Below are positions 37,601 to 51,207 of a stretch of DNA of 64,000 nt, one piece after another. Source of the DNA: Tyto alba (Eukaryota > Chordata > Aves > Strigiformes > Tytonidae); the NCBI RefSeq assembly GCF_018691265.1, contig NW_024881313.1, positions 37,875,518-37,939,517 of the forward strand, read 5' to 3'. The notes beneath the pieces are model-generated. The model made no database searches. It was given only the letters and a program-made list of their open reading frames with translations, and was not told the DNA's origin. A program made the position numbers and the translations under genes. Positions within the stretch are counted from its first letter, which is position 1. Each line of letters opens with the position of its first letter.

Positions 37601-40600
37601 ATAGAGATGATATTTATTATTTTTTCAACAGATATGAAACAGCCTTAAACTTTTTCTGTAACAGTAGCTGGGGAGCAGTTAAACTCAATAATTTTTTAAT
37701 ATTCCATGCATCAACCTTTTAAATCCTTATCAATAGCTGGATCAATTCTTAATAGTAAACTTCATAGGGCAGGTCTCCCTGGCAATTGAATCCAATCAGA
37801 AGATTAGTGTCTAACATTCAAGGAGAGGTCTTTGCTTACTCAGTAAATTGAACTATCCATCATGTTGCTGAACAACATTGCTGAACAATGGGCATTAAAA
37901 AGACACCACGACAATTTGCGCAAAGTTCAGTGAGACATATCTACATTCTCTCTAAATAAGTGGAAGTTCAACATGCAATTAAATATTTCAGATGCTTTGC
38001 CTGTCATTATCCTCTTCTTTGTTATTCATTTGTCCCTGATATTTTTAAGCCCTTTATCCTTTCCTATGGCTGTGCTCAACAAAGGTCTTCACATCTCTTC
38101 CAGTGTCACCCAGAAGCTCTGTGTTTCCTGTTCTACAGAAAAGGACGACTTGAAATGGGGTAATTAAATTTTGTTTTGTTTAAAGGACAGGTAGAAGACC
38201 CTGTGGGATGTTGAAGATTCCATAGATCCCAGTGTTTTTCATTTATGTTTATCTCCAGTGAAAAAATATAAGATGAAGAAGGGCATTTAAATGTTTATTC
38301 TCCCTTCCCTTCCTATCTTGCAATGGTCTTTTATTGTCTTAACCAAAGACTCAAGTACTTTTTTCTGTGGTTGCTGAACTGCCTGTCTCTCTCTTTCTGA
38401 AACTCCTTTACAAGGTAAGATCATAAGAATGGCATCTCCTTCAGGAGCATCTCAATAGACAAACATTACTCAAACTCAAATAGGTGCAAGAAGCTTAATA
38501 AATCAAGTTTTTCCTGTAGGGGATACAAGATTATTAATAGGTATTTTGAGAACATTTGAGATTGCTGGCTAGGATAGGTGCATGGATACATCAAGCCTTG
38601 CTAGGCTGCTGTCTCTGGAAGTCAACAGCTACCAACTACCAGCACAGCTTAGAAACAGAAATGTTATCAAGCCCAGAGCAGAAGGAGAATCAGCAGTATA
38701 ACAGACTTAATGAGGAGAAGCGCATGATCTCATCTGTGTTTTCAAAAGTAGCCACACTTCCTAAATGACAGAGCAAGACCAAATGTCAAAAAGCTCCTCC
38801 AACAGTGACTCATCTGCTCTTTTTCCTGCATCCTACACAGCTGCCATGTGTTTATGATTAGCTATGAACTGCCATTTTGGTACTTATCTCTGCTATATCT
38901 TTCAATACATGTTTCTAAAGTGTTCAGTCAAAGAAAATCATAGGAAAAACTGAGTCAAAAATCTATTAACAAACAAAGGACAAAGTCCTAGACTTGCCCT
39001 CCCAGAACAGCCACACAGGTGTGATAGCTTCCACATTCATCCAACCATCAGGACTTACCACCCAAGCAGCTCTCAGCATGGGCCCAGGATCTGAGGGGAT
39101 TCAGCTCTTTTCAAGGCTATCAAACAGTTCTGGATACAGAAAACAAGAAGGTGAGTAGCAGTTTTCCTTCCCTTTCTTATCCCCCGGAAGATCTACTGGT
39201 AACCTCTTAAAAAAAGCTACAAGTAGAACAGATCCTTTGGGAACTCCAGCTTTCTCCTTGTGCCTCAGGATGGTCACAATGCTCCACCTGGCCTTGAGAT
39301 CCTAATTTTTAAAACCCTTCCTGCAGCCTCAGAGATCCACACCAGTGCTGCTTCTCACTCTTTTCAGTGTAGTGCTTTGTTCAGGTATTTTGTGACAGTC
39401 AATGTCAATAGACTTGATTTGGGTGTACAGTGGGGGACAATTCTGTTGTTAAAAGGCATGCAGTGCTATTTTAATGTGGCTGAGTATTGGGCAACAGCAG
39501 AGGATATGTGAATGCAAAATGACCTAAGAGAAATCCATGTACTTCTGGAGGTTAAGTGGGATATATTCTTTGAGAAGCCATAGTGCCTCTCAACTCACTT
39601 CACTGATACTGCCACAGCTGATGCATCTCACAATTTCATCACAGCATCCTTTTCCTGCCAACTCAAAACAATGTGTTCCAAGTCATTGTGTCCCTCTATC
39701 GCTCTAATTGCACTTTCCTCTAGGGAACGTTTCCAAAGCTTATTGTAATGAAAGGTGTCACTGCTGAAGTAGGCATGAGCCTTTTGTGCTAATATGACAT
39801 GAACAAATAACAAAAGACAAACACTTATTTTGGAAACTTAACCCTTCCAGGGGATACAATAGAAAGAGAGAGAGAAAAGAAACAGAAAAGCCCACACTAG
39901 ACATGATGATGGACAGAGTTCTTAGTACCTTCTTCACACTGGTAACCTTTTTGAGACATCTAAGAGAAGGATCTTGTTACGCAAGGTTCAAATCTATTAA
40001 GTGTCAGAAGAATGGAGTGCTTTTACAGAGATCTTTTCACTATGTTCTGAAATAAAACCTTCAGTTTTATGTTCCAGTTTACACAGAAATATGAACACTG
40101 ATTCCAATGCTAGTGATTTGCTGTGATCTTTAAGCATAAAAATCTATGTTGAAAAAATAAAATAAAAATCCTACCTAGAGAAAACTCAAAGTTCATATTT
40201 TATTCACTTTCAGTGGAACTAATATTTCTTCTTGAAAGTTTTGATGTAATAAGTTGACTTGAGTTTCATAGATTTGCATTAATTAAAAAAGGTCAGAGCT
40301 TTCAGTCCTTAAAAGTATTTGTCAATAATAATACATGAAGAACTGATCACTGATCGATCTGTGGAATTGAATGCCTAAGTTACATTGATGCATTTCTGGC
40401 TTCCAAGTTTTACTCAATTTCATAAACGAAACAGGAATAAAACACAGAAATACTAATGGGCAATATATATTTTACAGTATGAAGAGGAAAGTTTAAAGCA
40501 AATGCCTAGAAGTGTAATATCTTTTTATTGTCATTGACAGTGTACAAACAGGTCATTTAGCTCTCACTTATTAAGGTAATTTAGATAATTTATATACTCA

Positions 40601-41084
40601 AAACAGGTTTTTAAGACTTTTAGGAACTCCACAGAAAAAAATAATGTTATAAATTTGAATTACACCAACTTGAGGTGTGTTTGAAAAAACTAGTATCAGG
40701 CCTTTAACTAGTAAATAAATGGCCTGGTATGGCAAACTTTGACCTTGATTAACATTGGTCTGCCAAGTCCATCTGGGGCTTTAGATCTGCAATACTGTGG
40801 ATACTAACTCCCTGTTGTAGGCCTTGGTGGGAAATAAGGGAAATAACTACTGACCAGAGGTGGTCTAGCATCCTATGACAGAGATGGGATATGAACATCT
40901 GGGTGAGGGTGCAAGTGTAATCTAACAGAGTTGTTCTGACAGCTGTATAAAAAAGGAGCAAGAAACTGTGTGTGTTTTGATTTAATTTAGAGCAGCTGGG
41001 ACTGTGTTGTACCAGTACTACGTCACCGATATACAAGTGCTAACACCTCATGTAATAGATAGTGAATATAGACATTTGCTATAG

Positions 41085-41104
41085 AAAAAAAAAAAAAAAA
41101 AAAA
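41085..41104. repeat. Poly(A) tract, 20 nt
   Basis: An A run. It creates the oligo-lysine stretch in the spurious ORF 41062-41445. Confidence 0.85.
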
Positions 41105-41908
41105 CATCTTATGAAGACAAAAAAATGGTTTTGGTGTCTTCCACCAGAAGGTCTGGCAGCCCATATGTTTCTGAGATTATAAATTTCCTCTACAAGTATT
41201 ATCAAAACAAAGACTCAGGAAAAAATATCTTCTGCTTATTTCTTAGGATCTCCATTAACTGCAACTTCAGACTGATCTATGAAAAGTCTTTACCTTGTCG
41301 TCTTCCTTCATATTCACACTATTTCTTACAGAGAAGTTATTCCTCTAAAACAAATAAACCTGGAGGCAATGATGGAAACAAAGTTAGAAAGAAGAGAACT
41401 TCTAAGCATTTTTGTCATTGTCAGTCTTTCCTTCCATACTTCTGAGGGACTATTACGTGGCAGATAATAAGCTGTAAAACACAAAACAAATATCCTGATT
41501 AATTCAGCAGAAGTTTCACAGGTCAAAGTCAGTTCCCCCTACCCAGTTCTTCAGAGGTAATGTGTTGGTCCTAACAGGCTTGTCACAAAATAAATGTATT
41601 GGTTTTTTCCATCTGTATAATTACATTAAAAATAAGAAACAGGTGCCTAGGAAGTAAAAAATCAAAAAAGACTCTAGACTCTTTCTAATCTGTAACACGT
41701 GCATGTCCTTCTGTTAGCAAAAAGAAGAAAGGTTATAGGAAAATAACCTTGATGAAAGTTTACCATAACACAAGGATCACAGTGTATACCCAGATCTCCA
41801 GTACCATACATTTACAATCGTGTTATCACCAAGCTTAATGTTTTGACAGCAATTAAGAAGAAACCAAGCCATTATGATACTGTTTTCCTTGAAAATCCCT
41901 CAGTTGTT

Positions 41909-41937
41909 CTTCAAACCTACCTAATGGAGGTTTGAAG
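41909..41937. other. Perfect stem-loop, 10-bp arms
   Basis: cttcaaacct (41909-41918) pairs with aggtttgaag (41928-41937) across a 9-base loop. It is too short for a typical pre-miRNA. Confidence 0.6.
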
Positions 41938-42259
41938 GTAATCAAGGTTTCCCAGAAATCTATGACCAGTACACAAAGTAAGCAGAGAATTACTTAATGG
42001 TTGGAACATGAGGCTTACTGATTAAAAATATCTTTCCCCAGGTGTTATGCATTAACCTGTGAGTAAAAGCCCATTCACACTAAGTCACTTTTAAGTAAAA
42101 CAGTAGTGTAGCAGACTAGATGCAGTAGAGTCAAGGCTAGCTCCTTAGGTAGTACAAATTAGTGCAGCTCTTCCAACAGTGGCTTTTATAATGAATATTT
42201 TCACTTTGAGTGAGTAAAAATGCAGGCATGGAAAACACAACCTCTTGGTGAAGACCACT

Positions 42260-42540
42260 GAAATCTCTCTGAAATGGTGGCATCACGTGCACTGGTGAAC
42301 ATTAAGTGTCATCTTTGTTGATGCGGGAGCAAATTAAAATCTCCAGCGGCTGTGATTAGATCAGCTAATTATTGGTTAAAGTACTGCCCAACAATCACAT
42401 TAATCTGAACTCTATTTGTTTTATAGATAATTAATTCCTGCTGCTGTGTTAAAAATCTACTTGTTCCAAGAGATATCTGTCTTGTGAGTGTTGCAGACCT
42501 CAGTGTTCCTATTCACTGATTATGACTGATATGTATTAGG
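42260..42540. promoter_or_regulatory. Candidate conserved non-coding element, homeodomain-site rich
   Basis: Holds GTGATTAGATCAGCTAATTATTGG (42350-42375) and GATAATTAATTCC near 42426, giving several TAATTA and GATTA cores in about 80 bp. Also present are a CACGTGCAC E-box-like word near 42287 and an ACAATCACATTA word near 42392. Low complexity is absent and the composition differs from the neighbours. This is the most CNE-like patch by eye after the MARE block. Confidence 0.35.
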
Positions 42541-45405
42541 TGATGTTCCAATGAAACAAAAGTGATGCATAAGTAAAATTAGGTTGTTTAGTCTGTCCCA
42601 TGACTACTCCAACAATTCTTTTGGTCTCAGCAATTTGTAGTGGACACACTTTTCATTAACATTGGATTAACAATGCTCTAATATGATTCTAATACTGCAG
42701 AATTTTGAATAAATGTTGATTTGATACACCATTCAGGTCCAACATGCCATCTGACTGTTGTTAAAACTAAGAAAATGAAATATTGAAGCATCAGTTCTGA
42801 GCTTCAGAAATGCAAGAAAACTGTCTTGCAGCACCCTAAACAATATAAACACATGGATTCCTATATGCACTGAGGAAGACATACTTTAGTCTCCCCTGGA
42901 TTGTCCCAATTATATTTGTATCCTTGACAGCAAAGGGAAGGAGAAGAGAGGAATATTACTGACAGAGCAAGCAATGCTTATCTCTAGCAATGTTTACGTC
43001 TCCCTGACTGTGAAACTATTTATTTGTTGTCCCGTATTATGTCTCCAAATTTGTTTTGTAGGGCTTACCAAGGTAAAGATTGAGCTTTTCCATAATATGT
43101 ACAACCTTTTAAATAAAAACAGCTATCAGTACTATCACTGTAATAATATCATGGGTATAATAAACCCAAACCTACTTAATTTTATTTATTGCTTACGATT
43201 TTTCCGAAGTTTTTCGTTTGAATTACTTTTGCAGCGGTCATAATAAACACTGCTATGACACATTTTTCAACATGAGCTCTCTCAGGTAAAAACAGAATGA
43301 TTCACTGGATGATCAGTTTTGTAATGATTTAGATGGTGGATTCATTATTTATTTAGTGTTTTGAAACATTGTGAGCAAGGTTCCTACAGTGCTTTGGAAA
43401 CAAAAGGCCAATGTTTCCCTGGAGTGAAGTCATGGTGAATTGAAGTTGATGATTTCACAGAACCAGGTGAAGGATCTTCAAAATACTCCCATGAAATAAT
43501 TGGGAGGTATTTCAAAGAAAGCAAAGGAATAAAATAATTTGTTTGCCAGGACAAAAAGAATCTTCCTCCAAGCAGGAATCTAGGAACAGATTCCCTTAAT
43601 TGCCAGCCAACAGTTTTACCCATCTGAACAAGCCAGCTGTTTTACCCATCTAAACAAGCAGTAGTCTGGACACAAAATATGGACACCTAATTATTTTATG
43701 CATCAGTCTTCAGAGATGTAATTTCCACCCACCTGTATCCCTTGTTTCAGGGGTGTCAGGCTGCCACTTGTCTGGAATGAGCTGGCAGTTGTACCTCAAA
43801 AGGTGAAATTTGCTATCCTCACCCTCCTGAGTCTCTGAATGTTCTCTGATTGCTGCCCTCAAAATGTCTTCTGACATTAGGAATAATGTAGTTTAAACAA
43901 GGCACGGTGTCTCTGACTACTAAGCATGTAAGCAGGATACAAATATGAAATCGAAAGATTCTGAGAAAGCAAGAAAACCACAACTGTATGCACTTGTGGT
44001 GACTTCTATTCAAATCCATATTGGCTATTTGGGGTGCAACAATCCAGCAGTATACTACACGTTTTATTTATGAAAAATGCAAAAAAACAGAATGGGGATA
44101 TAGTTAAAAACTTGGAAATTCAGCACCCTCTGGACAAGATGCAGGAAGTGACCATGAGAACACTCAAGGACCATCTCAATGAGAAATAAAGAGATTGGCT
44201 GAAGTTTGATATACTCAAACACAGGTAGATTTGATCCTGTCTAAAAGCAAGTGCTGGTTGTCTGCCATAGAGCACTGTATCAGATTCTGCTCTTCTCATT
44301 CGGGGAGCATCTGAGTTTTGTTGTTTGTTTCCTTGTTTTTTGGAGGTAAAGGGCTCTGGAAATGAATAAATTTGTTTCTTACCCTAATTCATTCTGTGAG
44401 TATTGTTATCCATGAAGTGTGGACTAAATACTTGCAGCGCACTCACTCCTTAGAGACAGGGATCCACTTACTGCCATAACATGGAGCACTGACTAAAGCC
44501 TGATCTTGACCATTGTGCTCCACAAAATTATGGAGGTCTAGTGTCAAACCTGAGTACTGAAGGAATAAACCAAAGTTGAGATTCTTTGTGCAAAGTGAGA
44601 TATTTAAATTAAGGTGCATATATCCAAGCTGGTTTAAGCTTGCATTATACCCTTAGGAGTAGTCAATATAGGCAGCAAAGCCCAGACAGCAATTCAACTC
44701 ATGCTAAGGAATACACACATAATGCTCTTTGAGATGACCTGGGGTATTCAAGACAAGCAGGTGGGACATAAAAGAGACCTAAATCCACTTGAATGTAAGA
44801 TGGAGGCCAGAAAAGATGTTCTAAGTCATCTCAGATAAGGTGTTATATTCAGTCCGCTATATTTGGAGGCTTCTCTTGCTTCACTTGCTAGATTTTCACT
44901 AGCTGTAATGAGATCTAAGACTCCTAGTTTGCAGGCAGATCCTCACAAATAGACATCTAAATCTGAGTCAAATCTATGACTTGAAACACATCTTGTATAG
45001 TTACATTCTGTATGGATCTTATATTTTTCAACCCCATAACTGAATTTCACAGCATTGGTATTTCCTGGTACCACTTTTCAGGGTATGGCAGATAAGCTGT
45101 GTTCTTACTAAAAGTGCCCAAAATTGATACAGGGACAATGTTTCACATTGTGTATATACAGAACTTCACACAGCATGGCCTTTGTGCATGACAGCTTTGC
45201 GTGTTGTGAAAAGATCAATAATGTTTTTCTTTTGAAAATACTGGATTGTCTGTGGAAGGAAAATTAACGCTTTTCAGCTTCATGTTTTTCTTCATCTACC
45301 TGGAAGATAGAAAGTTATGTATATATATTGGCCTGGTTTTGCCCCTGAAGCACTTATCAGAAGTATTTAATTAAGACATCTATTGCTCTGTCTCTATACT
45401 TTTTA
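42541..45405. other. Unique AT-rich non-coding DNA
   Basis: No gene or definable transposon. A short duplication lies at 43602-43657. A region around 44930-44975 contains 'tagacatctaaatctgag', which resembles words at 19059 and 61377 and may reflect a very old dispersed repeat. Confidence 0.5.
43602..43657. repeat. Imperfect ~28-bp tandem duplication
   Basis: gccag...gttttacccatctgaacaa (43602-43631) is followed directly by gccag...gttttacccatctaaacaa (43632-43657). The copies differ by one substitution in the shared 3' part and a 4-bp indel. It is a local duplication of unknown significance. Confidence 0.7.
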
Positions 45406-45482
45406 CTGCTTGTAAATGCTGCTCTGGAGCTCACAACCATGCCTTCCCCTGTAATCTCAGAGTACACACGTGAGGAAAAGAG
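45406..45482 (+). repeat. Unclassified dispersed repeat, copy A
   Basis: These 77 bp align without gaps to 47728-47804 at about 79% identity (16 mismatches, mostly transitions). The shared cores are ctgtaatctca and ggaaaagag. It is not CR1 or any LTR I recognise. It could be an ancient retroposon fragment or an old local duplication; the flanks align only loosely (aagacat words about 30 bp upstream in both). Confidence 0.6.
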
Positions 45483-47727
45483 CACAAAGCTATATCCAAC
45501 TGAAAGAAACATTTGATTGTCCCTTTAATTGGAGAAGGATGATTTGGGGAGCAGGTTGCTAGCTTAGTCATTTCAGCTATGCCACCAGTTTTACCCAGCA
45601 TGGATCCATTTTTCCAGAAGTAAAACCAGGTTATTCTCAACCAAAATATTGGCATAATACAGACTTACAAAAGCAAAGCCTTAATAGTTACTTCTAATAT
45701 GCAACCTTATTTGAATGTCTCCTATAAAACAAAAAATAAATCTTAGAGTAGAAAATAATTTCTAAGAAAAATCCAAATGTTAGCTTATGGAAGTGGTAGT
45801 CACCAGAGTAACCTGAACTCTGCTCTTTATTTCTACACTGTGCAAAAATGTAATTACAGTTGAAGTCATCTTGACACATGGGGTCCAGAAAATAAAGGAA
45901 ACAGTCATTTTAGGAATTTCTGTAGAAAAGGATTAACATATTTAGGTGATTAAACCATGTTTTTCCCCATCAGACATATTTTTCAGTTAAGTCTACATAA
46001 AAAGAAACTCAGAGGGAGCATTATCACAAACAGCAACAAATTCCTGCAATATATGCTATGATTTCTACACCAGTACTTATTTCTAAGTTTAAGGGGTAGT
46101 TTTCCCAGTATATCTGAGTGATATAGGAAGGAACAAGAGCATCTCAGTCATTTAAATACTTTTGCTCCTCTCCTAAGAGGAGTTTTGCATCAGCACTTCT
46201 GACACTTTGTTTGCAATCTTCAAACTGTTTTCAAGCTCTTCCTAAGAAAGCTCAATATTTTATAAAAGATACAGAAAAAGTCACTGCTCCTCGGCCTCAC
46301 TTTCCCCTGGAACACTGCCTTGTTTCCATGTGCTGCAAGGCACAGAGAGTCTTTCAATACCATGTACTTCACTATGCAGTTTCACTTCCTTGGAGAATCT
46401 GCTACAAGCACCCTTGATACATCCTTACATCAACATTCACTATGAGGACAAGGATGTTCCTGGGTTACCAAGATAAAGACAGGGAATTAATAATTTTACC
46501 ACGCTACATTGCAAAAATTACCTTGCAAGAATGAATTTGTTACACAGAAAAACTACAGCAGGAGCTGATATTTGGGACTCTTTTTGCAGAGGATTACTGG
46601 TTACACATGGAGTGATTCACTGCTGTTACCCAGGTAGGACCTACCCCATGCCACTCCCTCTAGATGTTATCTGAAACAGCTGAAATCACTAACTGTGATG
46701 ATTTATTCTAGCTAAGGTTCTCCAACAAGGATGGTTGCATACATGAGCTGTTACTGTGATTATGTATCTAATTCTCCCTTTCTTAAGGACATGAACTGTC
46801 ATAATCCAATTTTCATTCATTTTTTAATCCTGAAACTGTTTTTTAAACACAATGAGGTTGAAATGTTATGAGACTGTTCCCATGTTTTTGCTTTAATATA
46901 ACAGAATTTAATCTTACTCGACTACTTGTGTGATGTGGGAGTGGAATCTTTTCTACAACTGGGGAGATTTAAGTGAACAGAAGACTTTGAAAATAAATCA
47001 GTCCCTGAACTGGGTTTTGTCACCTTCCCACAATTGCTCCAAAACCTGCTAAAGGTCATTAGAAAACTTCCAATATATTGAAATGAACGTTTAAGAATGT
47101 ATCCTGAACAAGACAGAAGGAAAAAAACTCATAACAGTTTATCTGTTTTGTATAGGGATATATATCTGAAAATATCACGGATATTTCCTACATAGTTATA
47201 TTTCACCCAATTCGTTGTTTAATAATCTCATGCTCCAGACAAGGCACACAGGCCTTTACAGAAATTTGAAGAAAAGTTTCCATTATAACTTTCAATTTTT
47301 AGTTATTCCTAACTTTGTCAATTTTTGTTCCCGATTCAGACTCAAGCCAAATTTGATTTTACTTTTTTGTTGATTTCTTACTCCTTTGTGTTCATTTGTT
47401 TATTTCATATAATCTTGAATAAAATTAAGCATTTTCCTTTCTTTTGTCTGCTCTTCTATGCTCTTTTGTAGAACACACAAAACAAACCCATATCATGTTC
47501 ATAGTATTCTTTTTGAGACAAAGATGTTAGCAGAGGTAGATGCTGAAAGCTAAAAATTCTGTTTTAGGAATAGCCTTGGTGAAACTTATCCCTTGTTCCA
47601 AATGAAACTGATTCTGAGTTGATTAAACTGGATGATTTTGACATTTTTATGCTGTTCACAATCACTCAGTTCTTTGGGGGTATTATTTGCAGACCAGCCT
47701 AAGACATGCTTCACAGCTGCAAAGAGG

Positions 47728-47804
47728 CTGCTTGCAAGTGTTGTTCAGGAGCCCACAGCTATTCCTTTGCCTGTAATCTCAAAGCACACACCTAGGGAAA
47801 AGAG
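47728..47804 (+). repeat. Unclassified dispersed repeat, copy B
   Basis: Second copy of the 77-bp unit, in the same orientation as copy A and 2.3 kb downstream. The part around 47741-47830 is also read as a short ORF (67 codons from 47632) that is probably incidental, because the same frame is not kept open in copy A. Confidence 0.6.
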
Positions 47805-48619
47805 TTCTGTGCACAAAAGTAAGTTCATTACATAACAAAAACATACTGGGAGCTGCTATCCTGGCCTTTTTGTAGAAGGTTACAGGTTGTAGGTGAAGTA
47901 ATATTGCACAGCAATGTGGTGGTCACACTGCCAGTAGTTAGTCCTGGGGAAAGCAGTCCAGAGAGGGACCACATCCGTGGGATCTGAGGGGTACAGAGAA
48001 GTCGTGTTGTTTTGGGAGGAGGACGTTTGAATGGGAGAAAGAGGAAGTTCAGCGATTGCCAGTTGCCTCCGTGCCAAGTGTGAATGACTATGTTCCCACG
48101 AAGGTTTTGTTATGGATGTCCTTGATCTTTGAAAAGCTGAGGTAAGCCGCATTCAACTAATTTCAGAGCTTGAGAAAGGAGAAGTTCAAACACAGCATGT
48201 AATAAAACAGCTGCATTAATATTGGACCATGCTTTGGTTGCTGTCAACTATTGCTCCATAGAGATCAAGCCCCCATCTCTCCTACCTGTTCAAGGTTTTC
48301 CAAGCTTCATGATTTAATGATAGAAATATTTTTGCTTGAATTTTAAGGACACAGAGAACTGTATTTTCTGAGCACTGACCTTGTGAGTTTTCCAGTGTGT
48401 GGGCTGCGGGATTTAGCATCCTTCCCATCTATCTCAGCTCCTTCTAATCCTAGCAGAGTGCACTCTCTGCATTTGTACCCAGCTGTGAGCAGGAGTTATG
48501 TCTGCAGAATAGGAAATACACCACTGGGCTGACTCTGTTCCAGACCACGAAATTTACTTTCTGAGAAAATTGATTTGTACTATTTGACTATTATGTAAGG
48601 AAGGTAAACCTTGAATACT

Positions 48620-49080
48620 AGTGCTCGCTCTCAGCTGTCATGGTTGCCTGGTGTTTGTGATTCCCTGGGACCGTGAAATGGTCAGGACCAGATCAGATCA
48701 CGGCTCAGGGAAACCTGGCAATGGGCATCCAGCTGTGAACACACAAGTGCAGAGGTGAAATTCTTTAAAATGCCCCAATCTCCTTCTGTAAAGATGATGA
48801 GAAGTATTTATGGGTTGAAAACCACCTTTCAGCTCACCCTCAAATGCCACCAGTGAATGCATGGTGGGTTGAAGGGCTCGGACCCTGGAGGCTGGAGCAG
48901 GAGCTGCATTGTCTTTAAAGGCAGAAGTCCAGCTGCTTTCCAGCCACTGAAATGAGTCAGTAACACTTGTCTGATTAAAGTCTACTTTGTGTTTGACTAA
49001 ATCATAACTTCTAGGAGCGTTCGTTATCTTGCTTTTATAAACATCATAGGGTGGTAAATGCAGCTTATGCTCTGCCAGTT
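48620..49080. promoter_or_regulatory. Candidate conserved non-coding block
   Basis: About 460 bp of even, moderately GC-rich sequence without low complexity. It contains a consensus AP-1 site TGAGTCA (48953-48959) and CAGCTG-type E-boxes (for example in ccagctgtgaac and ccagctgctttcc). It contrasts with the T-rich tract at 49119. The regulatory role is inferred from texture only. Confidence 0.25.
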
Positions 49081-51207
49081 TATTCTAATAATCCTCAATG
49101 GTTAGTCTTTGGGACTGTTTTTTTTTTTTTTAACCACTTCTATAAAAATTATTTTGGCACCCAGTATCTTCTGCCTGTGAAGGCAGACAACTGCCATTCA
49201 CCATCAGAAATATGTGTGTCATGTTGAACAGGCAAAATGATACATTTGTGATAACTTCCTTTAACCTTTCCCTATTAAAATGTTCTTTTCATCCTGTTTC
49301 TGAAGCATTGCTCTGCAGGAGAAATGGTGTTTAATCAATTGCAAGATCAAAGAATAAGTTTGAAGTTCTTCTGGGTAGCTGCTTCCTTCTGTTTTAGTCC
49401 ATATCATTTCTATGCTACTGTAAATGAAATTCACATAAATCAGTGTGACTCTGATTCCAAAGTCGTTGGCTAGACTATACATGGCATTTAATTGCTGCCT
49501 TCAGTCTTGGGCATGGAAAGAATAAAGGTAGTAGCACCTCAGTTATGAGTCTCAGATTAAAACATTCGGGAAAATTTTGCTCAAAGCTACTGCTAATCTA
49601 AACAAGATGATGAATGGTTGAAACAAATGAGAGTGAAGAGGAAACAATAGTGAAAATACTAAATGTAATTCAAAATCTAAGGCACATCACGTTAAATCTT
49701 GAAGTACATAGCATGTTTAATAATTTATGATTAATAAAACTTCACAACTACCACTGAAACTGTTGATATATGGAAAACAATGTATTTTTTAATGTTCTGG
49801 AGAACTGAAAATGAGATTGAAGGTTACATTTCAAAAGCACTTTACAGTGCCTTCAGATCCAGATATCTGAGATGTCCTGTAGGTCCTGTATGATACGTGC
49901 CATCTTCACATATCCATCTTGAATACCCAAGAACAAATAACATTAGTCATATGTATATGAGCAACTAATTCATTGAAATTGTGATGCTCAGAGATATATC
50001 AATCTGAAGTCTTCCTCCTCCACATTTTGGCACACTCAGTCAATTCTACGCAGATACTTAGGCATAAGAGTGAGTTTCACTTACATGCTAAGGGTCTGCA
50101 CAGTTCTTGAATCACTACCCAAATCATCATGAAACACTGCCTTTCATGTTCTGGAAGTGACATAAGTTCCTTTTGTGCTCTACTCCTACATCCTTTGTGT
50201 GACTTTACAATACAGTTATGAACACGGATTCAAAACAGAAATGGCTACAGCTGTTCAGGATGTCTCTGCCCCTCTTCGCTCAAGCTTTTGTGATGTGGGA
50301 ACAGCAACCAGAGCTTATTGCTCCTATAGAGTGGGTAGCTGAAAATCTGGAGATTAATTTTAAAGCTGTTGACAAAGGTGGATTGGAGCTGAGCTACAGG
50401 ACTTTGGACTGACTTGAATTCGGAGTGTTCATGTTTTTACTTTGCTGACTCTGATGCAGGAGTTTATATATGGGAATTATAACTTCCTAAAATACTCTAA
50501 ATTAGATCCCGTAAAGTTCACTGTGGCCTCACATCTTTCTTGTATTCCAATGGGAAACAGTCTGTATCAGGCCCATTGTATTCACTACATGTTTGATTTC
50601 TGTGAGAATACTATTAAGAACTTTTGTGATGGGTTAATACTCACAAACCACTGTGTTAAGGAATACACAAAGCAAATAAATGATCCCTGCATTTTCCTTA
50701 CTTATAGAGATATTGCATATAGGGGTCACCAGCTATACACAGTATTATTTTCTTTCAGACCTATTTGAAGACCTACCTGCCCATAAAGCCTGCAAATTAC
50801 TAGGAAATATTTGATCTATTTGTGTGCCAAAATTAGAGTCGTGTAATTCAATAACTTTTTCCAGTCCATTTGGAATAAAAAATGTATTTGTATTTTCAAA
50901 CCAACTGAAAATTTGCAAAAGTTTTTGAAACTGAATAAAATATTTTAAACTGGAAAAAAAAAAATATTACATTTCTCTAGAAGTTTTGTGGTTTCGTAAA
51001 AATCTGCTCAATTCCCAAAAGAAAAGCCATTTTACACTGAAAAATTAATATGGCTTTCTTTTGTACAAACTCTTCAAATTCTGTAGGTTTCAGGGTTTTG
51101 GGTTTTTTGTTTTGTCTTTTTTTTCCTGATGAATTCAGTAAATTTAGTAAAATTCTTAGGTCGCTTGACTGTATTTCTGGAGGAGAGAAATGGGTGGTAA
51201 AGTCTGA
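49081..51207. other. Unique AT-rich non-coding DNA
   Basis: Contains a 64-codon ORF at 50218-50412 whose composition is somewhat protein-like, but it is flanked by an upstream in-frame stop at 50200-50202 and has no recognised family. A 108-codon ORF at 50442-50768 is in AT-rich sequence and also unrecognised. No transposon was seen. Confidence 0.5.

Larger units (their letters stand above)
29570..42259. other. Unique AT-rich non-coding DNA
   Basis: Homopolymer tracts lie at 31198-31214 (T), 34662-34681 (A) and 41085-41104 (A), and there is a perfect 10-bp-arm hairpin at 41909-41937. The ORF 31416-31703 (95 codons, GTG-initiated, one hydrophobic segment) and other short ORFs show no known family, no exon-like context and no support as genes. 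No transposon with definable ends was recognised. Confidence 0.5.

Noticed and set aside
37864..37888. Two tandem 'ttgctgaacaa' words
   Set aside because: Only 11 bases twice; too short to be worth listing as a repeat.
41062..41445. 127-codon ORF
   Set aside because: Starts in a poly(A) tract giving oligo-lysine. The rest shows no family and no codon bias.
44119..44140. RE1/NRSF-like site starting ttcagcacc
   Set aside because: The left half is perfect, but the right half ggacaa is spaced by 4 instead of 2 bases and diverges after that, so it is not a canonical site.
50218..50412. 64-codon ORF with fairly protein-like composition
   Set aside because: Closed by a stop six codons upstream (50200-50202), no known family and no splice context. 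It is too short to support as a gene.
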